Shown here piece after piece: positions 19,702 through 30,200 of a stretch of DNA of 64,000 nucleotides (position 1 is the stretch's first letter; the number at the start of each line of letters is the position of its first letter). The position numbers and the translations under genes were made by a program. The notes beneath the pieces were generated by a model that did no database searches, was not told the origin of the DNA, and saw only the letters and a program-made list of their open reading frames with translations. Origin of the DNA: Neorhodopirellula lusitana (lineage in GTDB: Bacteria; Planctomycetota; Planctomycetia; Pirellulales; Pirellulaceae); NCBI RefSeq assembly GCF_900182915.1, contig NZ_FXUG01000021.1, positions 57,374 through 121,373 on the forward strand. The letters run 5' to 3'.

Positions 19702-20051
19702 TAAAATCCCCGAGGCAGGCGTACAAGACTTCGAAACCATCCAACGGCCTTAACAGAAATCGGACGCAACCGGCTCGTACTGTGAATCCGATCCCAATTG
19801 GCACCATCGATGGGCGCGAAGAGATCGACGATGAACAAGCGACCACAACACGTTCGGCCTGCTAGAAATGAGACCGTCACATCGTACACGCAAGGAACCC
19901 TACTAAACAATCAACCCTACAAAATCAGTAAGCCGAGTCCAAGCAGTCGGTCCCATCACCCCAGCGATCCAGACAGATCAAGATGGGTTTTGCTAAGCCG
20001 GTAAGAGCACCGAGACAAAACCTGCTGCAGAAGGCAGTCCAAAAGTAAACA

Positions 20052-20115
20052 CGCCAACGGGTCACAACGCCAACCTGTCACACTGGCAACGGGCTAAATA
20101 GCCAACGACATGCCC
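20052..20115 (+). repeat. Degenerate 16-base tandem repeat, about four units
   Basis: Units start at 20052, 20068, 20084 and 20100 and share the core GCCAAC or GGCAAC followed by a variable half (CGCCAACGGGTCACAA, CGCCAACCTGTCACAC, TGGCAACGGGCTAAAT, AGCCAACGACATGCCC). The match weakens toward the end. Confidence 0.5.
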
Positions 20116-20168
20116 TGTTCAACGAAGCCGCATTTCCAGAGAGGCTTCAAACAACCGTGTTCAATGTC

Positions 20169-20197
20169 CAGCAGGAACCGAACGACGGTTCCTGCTG
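20169..20197 (-). terminator. Perfect hairpin downstream of the Tyr-rich exported protein gene
   Basis: CAGCAGGAACC (20169-20179) pairs with GGTTCCTGCTG (20187-20197) across a seven-base loop. It is about 90 bases past the stop of the minus-strand gene at 20286. There is no T run, so it may instead be an mRNA-stabilising stem or a repeat. Confidence 0.45.
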
Positions 20198-20220
20198 ACA
20201 AACGAGTTCGCGACTGGCAT

Positions 20221-20271
20221 CTTTCGCGACAAGTTTTCTTTCGCGAAAGGGTTTCTCTCGCGACGGGGTTT
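20221..20271 (+). repeat. Three 17-base tandem repeats
   Basis: Units CTTTCGCGACAAGTTTT, CTTTCGCGAAAGGGTTT and CTCTCGCGACGGGGTTT lie head to tail (20221, 20238, 20255). Each contains the palindrome TCGCGA. They sit between a hairpin and the stop codon of the neighbouring minus-strand gene. Confidence 0.75.
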
Positions 20272-20285
20272 CTCACTCAACCAGC

Positions 20286-20753
20286 CTACGGTGCGTCGGT
20301 AGCGGCTTCCACTTTGGGAAGATCTTTCAATGTCGGTGGTTTCATACGAACCCCATCAGTCGACTCAGGAATCTCAGGCATGGGGGCCGGTTTCGGAAAA
20401 GCGGACTCTGGAATGTCGTCGAGGTTTTCCTTGCGGTCTTCCTTCTTCAGCATCGAGTAACCAGCTTCTTGCAGGTCATAACGACCCCAGTAAGTTCGGC
20501 GGACGGGGTTGTAGTAGTAGACGTAGCGAGGGCGAGAGGGGTAGTGAATGCAGTAGTGATGGTGGTAGGTCGTGGTGGTCACGACGGGCTGATAGGTGTA
20601 ACGAGAATAGTAATAGGTGCTTGTGGGATGGTAGCTCCACGATGAATATGCCTGGCGATAACCGCGAGCCTGAGCTTCGCTTTCACCAAAGAAACAGGTC
20701 AGTGCAGCAGCAGCGAGGGCAAAACCGAGAAGCCGTTTGGAAAGGTTGTTCAT
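20286..20753 (-). CDS. Small exported Tyr/His-rich protein
   Basis: 155 residues. A signal peptide (MNNLSKRLLGFALAAAALTC, cleavage probable near SEAQA at about 28) leads into a stretch very rich in Tyr, Thr, His and Arg (STYYYSRYTYQPVVTTTTYHHH), then an acidic, proline-rich C-terminus. No named domain is recognised. Tyr-rich secreted proteins are common in planctomycetes and are suspected to be cell-surface material, but that is inference. The gene stands alone, with 174 bases before it. Confidence 0.7.
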   Translation of the reverse strand: MNNLSKRLLGFALAAAALTCFFGESEAQARGYRQAYSSWSYHPTSTYYYSRYTYQPVVTTTTYHHHYCIHYPSRPRYVYYYNPVRRTYWGRYDLQEAGYSMLKKEDRKENLDDIPESAFPKPAPMPEIPESTDGVRMKPPTLKDLPKVEAATDAP

Positions 20754-20927
20754 GGTTACAGTCTCTGAATTGGAAGTTTTAGATAGGTGGCGGTCGATTG
20801 ACCGGCTCTAAACAGTTCATGCTGAAAACCGCATTGAATCGGACAAACATTCTCGCAAAAACTAACCACCTACTCGGACATCCACATTCTCCCCAAATGG
20901 GTGTCCATTTCAATCATTGAATCGACT

Positions 20928-23900
20928 TTATTCGGTAGATGCGAATCTTTTCAGGGCCAACGCGACCCGACTGCGAGTGTTGGTCGCGCTGTGGGGGTCG
21001 CTGGTATCGCGAAAAATGGCGGCTAACCTCGCTGCCGCTTGCCCAACTTCCGACCGAGATGGGTGATCGAGGGCGTCCAAAATTTCACTGAACAAAACAG
21101 TGTAAATCAGCCTTTCAGCCGAATCCCTCACCCCGAGTTCGTCGAGGATCGTAAGCGAATGGCGGCAGGCTTCCTCCGCTCGCTGCAGATCACCTTCCAG
21201 GAACCACGCCGAAGCCAAGTCCCCTAAGCGGATTCCTTGATGAATGGAACTGGGTGCCAAGTGACTAGACACCTCTTCCGACTCCAACAAACGAATCGTT
21301 TCCTGCGGATTCCCTAATTGCAGAACCGCCGCTGCCTTCGCTGCGGTGGCAATCGCGATCCCCATGGAATCGTCAAGTCGCCGGTAGATCGCCAGCGGCT
21401 CGTCGAGGGTATCAACGCAACGCTGCGCCTCTCCAAGATCATCGTACGCGATCGCGCGATTGTTGATTGACTGCGCAAGTGTTGGCAAATCGCCTAAACG
21501 ACGACTCAACTTTTCACTGCGAGCGTAATCCTTTTCGGCTCCCTCGATATCCCCTGATTCCGCCCGCGCCGCTGCCCGTCCAAGCAAGGCTTGTCCAATC
21601 CAGGGCAACAGCGGGCCGGTGTCCGCCTGCGAAACCGCTTGACTAAATTTTTGCAAAGACTCTTCAATGCGACCGCTTTGCAGGGCCAGTTTTCCGCTTT
21701 CAATCATCAAGCGAAGTTGACGGGCTTTATGCTCGGGACTCGGAACGACCGTTTCATCCAGCATGTCGGTGAAAGAGCTTTCTTGATCCAACAAGGCTTC
21801 GATCTGGGACAACAACGATCGCGTGTTATCAAAGTTCCCCACCCGTCGATGAAACTCAGCCAATTCCAGCAACGTGTCAATTTTTTCATCCGGGAAGCGG
21901 TACGTATCCAGCGACTGCAAACTCTCGTTGAGTAAGTCAATCGCTTGCTGGGAGCGTCCTTTTCGAAACGCAAGCAAGGACAACAAGCGATTCGCTTTGT
22001 TTTGAATGGACGCGACTGACTCCGAAGCGAGATCTTCAAGGGAACCGAGCACTTGTGTGCCGAGCCTCTCGGCCCCTTCAGTTTGTCCCACCCGTCGCAA
22101 CGCATCGGCCAGTCGCACCTGAAGCTCACATCGTTGCACAACGGTGCCCAACGGCTCACATCTTCGCAATCGCTGAATTCGAAGTGGCAATCCCCAATCA
22201 TCGCCAGCCAATGAATCGGCAACCAGCATCGCTTCGGCCAAGTGTTCCTGAGCCCCCGCCGGTTCCGATGTTTCAACAGCCTCTGGATGGTCCAGCAGAA
22301 ATTCAATGGCCGACCACAAGTTCGTCGCCAGACCAGGATTGCTCGGTTCGCCCCGAAGTCCCGACTGCAATACGCTTTCGATCAAACAGATACAAGTCGC
22401 ACCACGCTGCGGTTGTTCGATGGTCTCCAGCACATATCGCTGCACGACAGTCGAAACACTGTAGACGACCTGCTCGTCACTCTCGGCGACACGAATGAGT
22501 TGACGCTGACGCAGTTCCTCTAACACGAGAAATGGATCCACGCTGTGATCGACCAGCATCCGTTCGGCAAGGTCAGTTGATAGCGGCGACGGCCAAATAG
22601 CCAACCTCATTGCAGCCGCTCGCTCCTGATCACTTAGCAGGTTGAAGCTCCACCGGACGACGTCTTGCAAAGTCTGATGACGGGCCGGTCGGTCCACCGA
22701 TGAACTTCGCAAGATATTGAAAGACTGCAGCAAACGCCCATGCAAATCTCGAAGCGACATCAGCCCCATCCGGGCCGCAGCCAACTCAATTGCCAATGGA
22801 TTGCCATCAACAAGCCGGCACAAACTCGCGACTAGATTTCGGCTTTTATCGTCACAAACAAACCGATCACTAGCAACCTTTGCACGTTGAATGAACAAGT
22901 CGATCGCGTCCCCTGAATGATCAATATCCAGAGAGTTTAGAAGCACAATGTGTTCGCCTCGAACTCGCAGCGGCAATTGGCTCGTGACCAACAACACGAG
23001 ATCCGGACACTGCGCAAGCCACTGAACGACCAAGGGTGTTAAAACGGCAACGGCTTGTTCCAAGTTATCCAGAATCAACAAGATCGGACCACGAACAGCC
23101 AACGCCTGCGTCACCAGATGTAGGCTCGACATGTTTGCCGTCGACATTACCTGCATCGCTGAAAGCACCGCCGCCGCAAACTGCTCTTCCTCTTGGACCG
23201 AAGCAAGATCGACCCACACAACGTCGCCTTCGAACGACTCACTCATCCGATGCGCGATCGCAATGGCAGTCTCGGTTTTCCCAACACCTCCACCCCCGGT
23301 CAATGTGACCAACCGCTCGCAACCGGCGTTCAGCATCTCGGTTACCGATTGAATCGTTTCCTCTCGCCCGAACAACTCGATCGGTCGCCATGGCAATGAA
23401 ACAACACGCCCCGATAGTCGTCGAAAACGGGACTCGCGAAACGTGGCCATTGTTGAACCGCTATCCTCCGACTCGGCCATTATCTCGTCGATAAAACCGC
23501 CGAGTTCCTGCGCTAGTTGGCCCGCCGTTTCGTAGCGATCGGTGGTCCGCTTCATCAAACAGCGTTGGCTGATCTGTTGCAATCGCAGTGGAATGCTATC
23601 GCGAATTTGCCCCATTGGAACCAAATCGCACGTTTGGATCATCTCGAACAACGCCGCTGTTGTTGCCGCAACGAAGGGTGCCTTCCCGGTTAGCAACTGA
23701 TACATCATCGCGCCGATACTCCAGACGTCGGTGCGGCCGTCCAGGTGATGCGACTCGCCCCATGTCTGCTCGGGCGACATGTAAGTCGGTGTTCCCGCAA
23801 TCACGCCAGCAACTGGCTGATCTCCGTCTCGCCGGATTGCGAGCCCAAAGTCCAAGATATTGGCCTTGCCATCCTTGTCGACCAATATGTTTCGCGGTTT

Positions 23901-24821
23901 CAAATCACAATGAATCAGCCCTGCAAGATGCGCGTGATGCACCGCATCAGAGATGTCTCGTAGTATTTGAGCCAACTCAAGAACGCTCTTGCTCTGCTCA
24001 TCCTTTTCATCCCACCATCGATCTAACGTGACCCCATCAATCAACTGCGTCACCAACGCCACGAACTGATCGTGAACAATCACATCGTGGATCGTCAAAA
24101 GGTGAGGATGCTGCAAGCTGGCCGCCGAGCGAGCCTCTCGTACAAATAGCTGCAAGTCCACGTCCGACATCGGACCGCGACTGCTCAAAACCTTGACTGC
24201 AACACGCCGTCGCAATTGACGATCGAAGGCTTCCCAAACGACGCCAAAGCTCCCCTTGCCAAGCAATCGACGACGCTCATATCGCTTGTCTAAATCGCCC
24301 CAGACTTCCTCGTTCGCGCGTCCACTGTCGAAACTATCTTTGACATGCGTTTCATCAGGATCCGAGCTCACCCCCGATTTGCTGGTGTCCTCATCCGACG
24401 ATGTGACAGCATCCTGCTGTTGCTCGTCAACACCTTGAAGATCCAATAGCGACAAGAACCGTTGGTATTCGTCTCGATTCGCAAATTGTTCTTGGGAGTG
24501 CCGAGCCCGTATCGCATCGACATCAATCGTGCGACCGAATCGACGTCGCAAACGGATTTCATCTTCGAAAAGGTCCGCTGTTAACGGAAGTCGCTGCGTA
24601 TAGTGCCGCCGATAATCCTCCACGCTGCGGACCGATCCATCTTCGCGTGCAAACCGATATTCCATATCGATTCGAACCAATTCATTGAGCGTCTGCGATT
24701 CCGGTAACCCTCGCTCAATGCCTCGTTCCAAGTATTCGTCAATCGACGGTTCGCCGTCGGACCGCCACGCTGACTCAAACTCTTCGAGCAACCATTCGTC
24801 GTCGAGCATATCGAGATTCAC
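20928..24821 (-). CDS. Ser/Thr protein kinase with NB-ARC-type ATPase and TPR domains
   Basis: 1297 residues from GTG at 24821, whose GTGA overlaps the sigma-factor stop; ATG at 24851 (34-base overlap) and ATG at 24809 are alternatives. A helical region of about 180 residues precedes a Hanks-type kinase: LGKGSFGVVWEAFD, VAVKVLS, HCDLKPRNILVD, DFGLAI, GTPTYMSPEQ. The catalytic loop has HCD instead of HRD. Next comes a signalling ATPase with Walker A TGGGGVGKTE and Walker B LLILDNLEQ, then about 400 residues of TPR repeats. No membrane segment is evident, so it should be cytosolic. The gene order sigma factor then kinase fits the planctomycete ECF-kinase pairs in which phosphorylation is thought to control the sigma factor. 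Confidence 0.85.
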   Translation of the reverse strand: MNLDMLDDEWLLEEFESAWRSDGEPSIDEYLERGIERGLPESQTLNELVRIDMEYRFAREDGSVRSVEDYRRHYTQRLPLTADLFEDEIRLRRRFGRTIDVDAIRARHSQEQFANRDEYQRFLSLLDLQGVDEQQQDAVTSSDEDTSKSGVSSDPDETHVKDSFDSGRANEEVWGDLDKRYERRRLLGKGSFGVVWEAFDRQLRRRVAVKVLSSRGPMSDVDLQLFVREARSAASLQHPHLLTIHDVIVHDQFVALVTQLIDGVTLDRWWDEKDEQSKSVLELAQILRDISDAVHHAHLAGLIHCDLKPRNILVDKDGKANILDFGLAIRRDGDQPVAGVIAGTPTYMSPEQTWGESHHLDGRTDVWSIGAMMYQLLTGKAPFVAATTAALFEMIQTCDLVPMGQIRDSIPLRLQQISQRCLMKRTTDRYETAGQLAQELGGFIDEIMAESEDSGSTMATFRESRFRRLSGRVVSLPWRPIELFGREETIQSVTEMLNAGCERLVTLTGGGGVGKTETAIAIAHRMSESFEGDVVWVDLASVQEEEQFAAAVLSAMQVMSTANMSSLHLVTQALAVRGPILLILDNLEQAVAVLTPLVVQWLAQCPDLVLLVTSQLPLRVRGEHIVLLNSLDIDHSGDAIDLFIQRAKVASDRFVCDDKSRNLVASLCRLVDGNPLAIELAAARMGLMSLRDLHGRLLQSFNILRSSSVDRPARHQTLQDVVRWSFNLLSDQERAAAMRLAIWPSPLSTDLAERMLVDHSVDPFLVLEELRQRQLIRVAESDEQVVYSVSTVVQRYVLETIEQPQRGATCICLIESVLQSGLRGEPSNPGLATNLWSAIEFLLDHPEAVETSEPAGAQEHLAEAMLVADSLAGDDWGLPLRIQRLRRCEPLGTVVQRCELQVRLADALRRVGQTEGAERLGTQVLGSLEDLASESVASIQNKANRLLSLLAFRKGRSQQAIDLLNESLQSLDTYRFPDEKIDTLLELAEFHRRVGNFDNTRSLLSQIEALLDQESSFTDMLDETVVPSPEHKARQLRLMIESGKLALQSGRIEESLQKFSQAVSQADTGPLLPWIGQALLGRAAARAESGDIEGAEKDYARSEKLSRRLGDLPTLAQSINNRAIAYDDLGEAQRCVDTLDEPLAIYRRLDDSMGIAIATAAKAAAVLQLGNPQETIRLLESEEVSSHLAPSSIHQGIRLGDLASAWFLEGDLQRAEEACRHSLTILDELGVRDSAERLIYTVLFSEILDALDHPSRSEVGQAAARLAAIFRDTSDPHSATNTRSRVALALKRFASTE

Positions 24822-25417
24822 AGTTCCAAAACTTCCAAACGTTCGCTCCATCGGCCGCGAACTTTTTCTAGAACGCGTCGCACCGTACGTTCGCTACGGT
24901 CCACCTGCTCTGCAATTTCCGTCATCTCGTAACCGTGCATCCGGAGCTTAATCATTTCAATCTGAACCGAATCCAAATCAGCCGTCAGCTGATCGAATTC
25001 ATCCATCACCATGAGTGCCGCTTCCGGTAGAGGTTCAGTCGCAGCCGCTTCGAAACAAAATGCTTGCCGCGACTGATCGTTGGACATCATGACGGATTGT
25101 TCGTTATCCATCCCGCGTTTGGCGGCGCGGTGATAGGCGACCCTGCGGCGCAGCTTATTGAGTGAAATGACGACCAGCAATCGCCACAGATCGCCGGATT
25201 GTTCAAACTGAAATTGATCTCGATCCACCCCAGCGAAGAAGCTTCGGAATGCGGACTGAACAATGTCCTCGGCATCCACTCGGCGGTTCAACCGACTGCT
25301 CATCCGCCGATGCACCATCGCTATCAATCGCGACACATAGCGATCAAATAGCTCCTGAGACGCGACTTGATCACCCTGGCGACACTGATCGATCAATTGA
25401 ATTGATTTTGGGTCCAT
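24818..25417 (-). CDS. ECF RNA polymerase sigma factor
   Basis: 199 residues. Region 2 is seen in ELFDRYVSRLIAMVHRRM and DAEDIVQSAFRSFF (near residue 50), which carry the -10 recognition and core-binding helices. Region 4 contains the helix-turn-helix YEMTEIAEQVDRSERTVRRV. The linker between them is short and unstructured. There is no adjacent anti-sigma factor; the overlapping downstream kinase is the likely regulator. The length and the ending SERTVRRVLEKVRGRW fit the large planctomycete ECF family linked to kinases. Confidence 0.9.
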   Translation of the reverse strand: MDPKSIQLIDQCRQGDQVASQELFDRYVSRLIAMVHRRMSSRLNRRVDAEDIVQSAFRSFFAGVDRDQFQFEQSGDLWRLLVVISLNKLRRRVAYHRAAKRGMDNEQSVMMSNDQSRQAFCFEAAATEPLPEAALMVMDEFDQLTADLDSVQIEMIKLRMHGYEMTEIAEQVDRSERTVRRVLEKVRGRWSERLEVLEL

Positions 25418-25919
25418 TGCAGCTCAAACGAAGTCTTTCATTTACAGACGAGGGCTTCCCAACTTTGCCCCTCTTATGGAATTGTCGTCTGTATCTTAGC
25501 TGCTACCAAGCTCAATACGCAGCTTTCGTAAATTCATCCCAACTACATTGCGACTTTATCCTCAGCACGCAGCCACTTCATCCCTAGCACGCAGGCACTT
25601 CATTACCCAGCACTCAGCCACTTCATTACCCAGCACTCAGGCACTTACGCTCCAGCACATAGGCCCCCGCAACCTTCGCCTCAAAAGTGATCGCCTTCAA
25701 ATATCGTGCACAGACGAGCACTACTCGCCTATTTTGCGTGACCCGCAATTTCCCTCCAGGCTATTCGCTAACCGAGGGTCCGCCTCATTTTCGCTAAAAT
25801 TTCAGGCAAGTTGCTTGTTTTCTCGCCGCTTTTGTTCCGATCCTGAACCTACACCCAACCAACCAGGGGGCATCGGACCACAGCCCTCAACTACGCACAT
25901 CTTTACATGGAAGTAGGCG
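25418..25919. other. Divergent intergenic region with a minisatellite
   Basis: About 500 bases between the minus-strand sigma factor and a plus-strand outer-membrane-like protein. It must carry both promoters. The main visible feature is the tandem repeat at 25564-25674. No convincing -35/-10 pair was found. Confidence 0.5.
25564..25674 (+). repeat. 22-23-base tandem repeat, four full units plus a partial fifth
   Basis: Units start at 25564, 25586, 25609, 25632 and 25654. Each opens with AGCAC(G/T)CAG(C/G)CACTT and most end in CATTACCC or CATCCCT. Units two and three differ at two positions. The array lies in the promoter region between divergent genes, so copy number could affect expression. 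Confidence 0.85.
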
Positions 25920-27266
25920 ATGACTGAACAAACCAATAGCGCTTCGCTGAAAGCGAAGTATCAACGACTCCGATCCTGGATCGTTTCGGACAGCGTGAAA
26001 ACCGTCACTTCAGCGATGCTGTCGGTCGCCGCCGTTACGCTGCTAGCTCCTCAAGCGAACGCAGAAACGACCAACACGCGACTCGTCTCGACGACCGTGC
26101 AGGACTACTGCAACCCCTGTGATCCGTGCTCGCCACAATACGCCCCCGCACCGATGGGTACCGTGGCACCGTCGGAGACTTCAACGGAAGTCATGTCGCC
26201 TTCCAACAATGAGTCCGAAAGTTCAGCCGCGTTTGATAGCGACGACTCGTTCTCGCCACCGGCCAGCAATCCCTCTTCGTTTAGCAACGCTACCGCCAAT
26301 AGCTTTGCCGCTACCTCCCTAGCCAGCACCACTGGCAGCCAAGGTGGTCTCGATGCGCCAAGCATGCTGGGGGATTCGCCTGGTTATGGTGCGACGGTCA
26401 CCGTTGTCGGTGTACCGTATTCTTTGCCAACCGCAGGGATTCGCCGCTTCAAGGTGACCGAAAACGTCAGTCCCATTCCTCAAGACCGTGTGTTCTTCAA
26501 CTACAACCACTTCGACGACGCCTTGCAGGCAAACGCAACCGACAACACGTATCTTGATCGATACATGTTCGGTGGTGAAAAGACTTTCATCGACGGACTA
26601 TTCTCGATCGAAATTCGCTGCGTGGTCTCCGATGGCTTCGACTCTCAACAAACTGCTGCTCGTGAGCGTGGCACCGAATTCGGTGACTTGCAGTTTGCCT
26701 TCAAGAGCCTTCTGTACAGCAGCAATGACCTGGCCATTGGAGGCGGTTTGACCCTTTCCGTTCCAACCGCTGACGATACCGAGCTAGTGGGTGTCGGCGA
26801 GATTGAAAACGAAACCGTCTTTCTAGCCCCGTTCATTGGGTTTGTCGGAAAGCCAACGAAGAACACATTCGTACAAGGCTTCCTACAAACCGACATTGTG
26901 CTCGGCGGTGACAGCGTCCTTGACGGTGTTGGAGTTGAGCAAGGTATCTACCAAGATCAAAACCTGATTTACGCCAGCCTCTCGGCAGGCCATTGGCTGT
27001 ATCGCGACGAATGTGCTAGTGCGTGCTTGAACGGCATCGCGGGTATGGTCGAGTTCCACTACACGTCCGCACTCAACGATGCTGACCTCGTAGCCTTCGG
27101 TGGCAACACGTTGACGGCACAAGACAATCTCGACGTCCTGAACCTGACCAGTGGACTCGTTGTGCAAACTGGCAAGTCGTACTTCCGCGTCGGCGGCAGC
27201 GTGCCATTGACGGACGACAAATTCTACGACTCCGAATTCCAACTGCAGATCAATCGTACGTTCTAA
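25920..27266 (+). CDS. Probable outer-membrane beta-barrel protein
   Basis: 448 residues with GGAAGTAGG upstream of the ATG. A long positively charged n-region leads to a signal peptide core (TSAMLSVAAVTLLAPQANA, ending near residue 49). Then come a Cys-Pro motif (YCNPCDPCSP), a Ser/Asn-rich linker to about 140, and a region of alternating hydrophobic and polar strands (VFFNYNHFDDALQ, LAIGGGLTLSVPT, ELQLQINRTF-like end with a terminal Phe). The terminal aromatic residue and repeated amphipathic strands fit an outer-membrane barrel. No named family or substrate is recognised. It is convergent with the caspase gene, 29 bases away. Confidence 0.6.
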   Translation: MTEQTNSASLKAKYQRLRSWIVSDSVKTVTSAMLSVAAVTLLAPQANAETTNTRLVSTTVQDYCNPCDPCSPQYAPAPMGTVAPSETSTEVMSPSNNESESSAAFDSDDSFSPPASNPSSFSNATANSFAATSLASTTGSQGGLDAPSMLGDSPGYGATVTVVGVPYSLPTAGIRRFKVTENVSPIPQDRVFFNYNHFDDALQANATDNTYLDRYMFGGEKTFIDGLFSIEIRCVVSDGFDSQQTAARERGTEFGDLQFAFKSLLYSSNDLAIGGGLTLSVPTADDTELVGVGEIENETVFLAPFIGFVGKPTKNTFVQGFLQTDIVLGGDSVLDGVGVEQGIYQDQNLIYASLSAGHWLYRDECASACLNGIAGMVEFHYTSALNDADLVAFGGNTLTAQDNLDVLNLTSGLVVQTGKSYFRVGGSVPLTDDKFYDSEFQLQINRTF

Positions 27267-27295
27267 ACGTTTCATCTGCACAACCGGCAAACGTC

Positions 27296-30200
27296 CTACG
27301 GCGCTGTCACGACCAGATCAATATTAAGATGGTCTGCCAGTCGTGACGGGGTGGCGGTTGGCTTCTGTTGACCGCCCGTCAACTTCCGTACATCGCTGCG
27401 TACAAAAGCCACCAATTCTTCTAATTCCACCACACCATTGGGCGCGGTGGATGCGGCGGACTTGGTGGCTTTGTTCGTTCCCAATGCACCATCCGCTTCA
27501 CCCTCTAAAGCGGATAACACTGAAAACGTAAAGCAACCATGCTGCAGCGGCGTAAGCTCTTGAGCCGCTCCTCGCCCACTCGCGGCCGCAATCACGATCC
27601 CACCACTTCGCAGCGGCTCGCGAATGCTGCTTTTCGCATCAACAACCGATCCACTATGACAAGTGTCGATCATGTAAATGATGCGACAGCCCGGTACACC
27701 AGCCCGTTCAATGAGCGACCACGGCAAGGAGCTTTTCTTGAGTGCGGCGGGGGCAGTTGAACGACTGGTCGTCGTCACATAGTGATACTGCCCGTCCACC
27801 GTAGTGCCATGGCCGGACAGGTAGACAATCAGGATCTGATGATCGGACTGTCGCCGTAGTTCTTGATTCACATCCGCGATCGCCTCATTCACCGACGCTT
27901 TGGTGATCTGTTCGTCTCGCAGTTGACGAATACTTCCCAAACGATAGCGACTTAACCCAGCCGCTTGTTTTTCGTTCAGCGTTGCCACGATCGCTTCGAC
28001 ATCATCGATAGGAAACTTTAATTCGCCGAAACCTCCACGCTGCGTCGCAATCGGTCCACGATAGTTCTCCGACGCAAGAGACAAAAAGTGCAATTGATAG
28101 GGTGTGGGGTTATCTGTTTCACCACGTCGATATGCTACATCCGACGCATACAGCGATGTCATGACACCACCATTTTCACGAGCAATGACCTCGATCTGAT
28201 TCAACCTTCCCGTTGCCACAGCGTCCCAGGAATACTGGTATCGGTTTTGCCCCACCGATTGTCTTTGCGGTTCTCCTAGGCGTACCGCATCAATGTTACC
28301 GCTGACACGATACGCATTCACATCGGCGTCACCAAAATCGATCTCAGCCACAATGCTGGTCTTCTCTTTCGAGTTGATGTGTTCACCGACCAGAGGCTGC
28401 ACAATCCGAATGTCGGGAGTCGCCCGAATAACGCTTGCCAACGACTGGCCAGAGACGCTTTGCACCACCAACTCTTCTAACACCGCTCCAATTAAAAGTT
28501 GCCGAATCACTTCGGGGCGTTCGAACTCTTTTGCCAAGAACCCTGCCTTCATCATCCGGGGCGACCGATCAGGCCCACGAAGAATCATCCAATCAAACAG
28601 AATCCCTCCCTCCGCAGCCGAGGCATCGAAAACACCTTCGGGATGCCAAATCACCCACTCGCCCTGCTGGTTCGCAAACGCCGTCAAAAGCGGCAACCAA
28701 GCTGGACGGATGATGAACTTCTTCGTTTTAACCTCACCAGCTTGGCCTGGATCAGGACGCGGCGACGCGTGGATCAAGTTCTGATTGAGGATCGAGACAC
28801 GCCCCAACACGTCCAGCATTTGCTGGGCGGATTCTCGGCCGGCCACCGCATCGATGATTTGCGAGGGATCATCACCAGCGTAACCTTGAATTCGGTCGAT
28901 CCTGTCACCCTCTCGCAAGCTTCGTGCAAACGCTATCCCAGATCGATCGACATCTCGAACGACGACACTTCCTTGCTCAATCACAAAACCACAACCCCAA
29001 TGGCTAGCATTCTGAAAAACGCCCGGGTCGTTCGAATCGAACAATCCGTTTAAACGCCAAATTTTGATGGTGTGGTCCAAAGATCCGCTGTAGAGAACCG
29101 TGCCATCTTCATTCGCAATCAATGAAGTAACGGGTCCCGTATGATCACGAAACCAACGTACCAATTTGGGGCGTTGCGCAGCTTCTTGGCTCTGTGCTGT
29201 ACTTGGCAGCTTTGCATTGAAACCCGCCCCGGGGTCAACCTCAAAGCGATAGACAAAAATACTGTTGATGTTCTCGGTCCCGACCGCAATGCCAACGGGT
29301 TCCGCTTCGTTTTCAGCAAACAGGAAACAGTGACTGGAGTACGATCCTTGCCGGCCACGTTCCAGATCGATCTGCCAGCGGCTTCCACGGGGATCTTCCA
29401 AGACAAGTTGGTCCATCGGCTGACCTTGGCGACGCACTTGCCAACCGACGGGTTGTACGATCGGAAGCTTCCAATCCACTCTCGCGAGTTCCCCTTCTAT
29501 CAACTCGCCCCGTTTCAAATCCCAAGCCCGTTTCAAATCCCCTGCCCCTTGCATCTCGCTGAGCCTGGGGCCAAAGGCAAGCTGAGATTCGTCTGGTGAC
29601 AAGGCAATAAAACCACACGGTCGCACGCTCGCCTGCGTCGTGGCGGCACTGGATTCCTTCAGCGGCTGGGGCACGCGATTGCCGGTCTCATCGACAAGCC
29701 GAAACACCACAACTTGCCGAGGCGACTCGCGACCAACCGACAAGAAGCGTCCGTCCGGCGAAATAGCGACCGCCAGGCAAGGATCCACGTTGGATACAAC
29801 CAATCGATCGAGTCGTTCGCGCGAGTGCACATCGAAAACTTCGACGATCGTCTGCCCAGCTTGTCCATCGATGAACTCGCTACTAAGAACCGCCATCGTT
29901 TGCGAGTTCAGTGCGGCAACGTGATCCGCTGCAACTTGTCCCCCAAGCTCTGGATTTCCCGATCCTTGCCCGCCCAGTGCAATTGCGGTCACTTTGGGCA
30001 AACCCGCCTGAACGCGATGTCGGTTTGCGGGGTTCGTCGCATCCGACAGGTAGACCGTTCCTCTCGCATCAGCCGATGCCCAGTACTTTCCGTTGGGGTC
30101 GCGAGCCAACGCGGCCACTCGCCCGTGATAGCTTTCACTGAACGTGGCTTCACGCCCCGAGGCTAGCGACTGGATTACCAAACGTGCTTCGCCTCCGTCT

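Larger units (their letters stand above)
19741..20285. other. Intergenic region with two tandem repeat tracts and a hairpin
   Basis: 545 bases with no convincing gene. It contains degenerate 16-base repeats (20052-20115), a perfect 11-base-pair hairpin (20169-20197) and three 17-base repeats (20221-20271). Confidence 0.6.

Noticed and set aside
20330..20782. 150-residue plus-strand frame over the Tyr-rich gene
   Set aside because: Antisense shadow of a gene with a clear signal peptide.
25564..25674. CRISPR-like array
   Set aside because: Units are contiguous with no unique spacers, so this is a tandem repeat.
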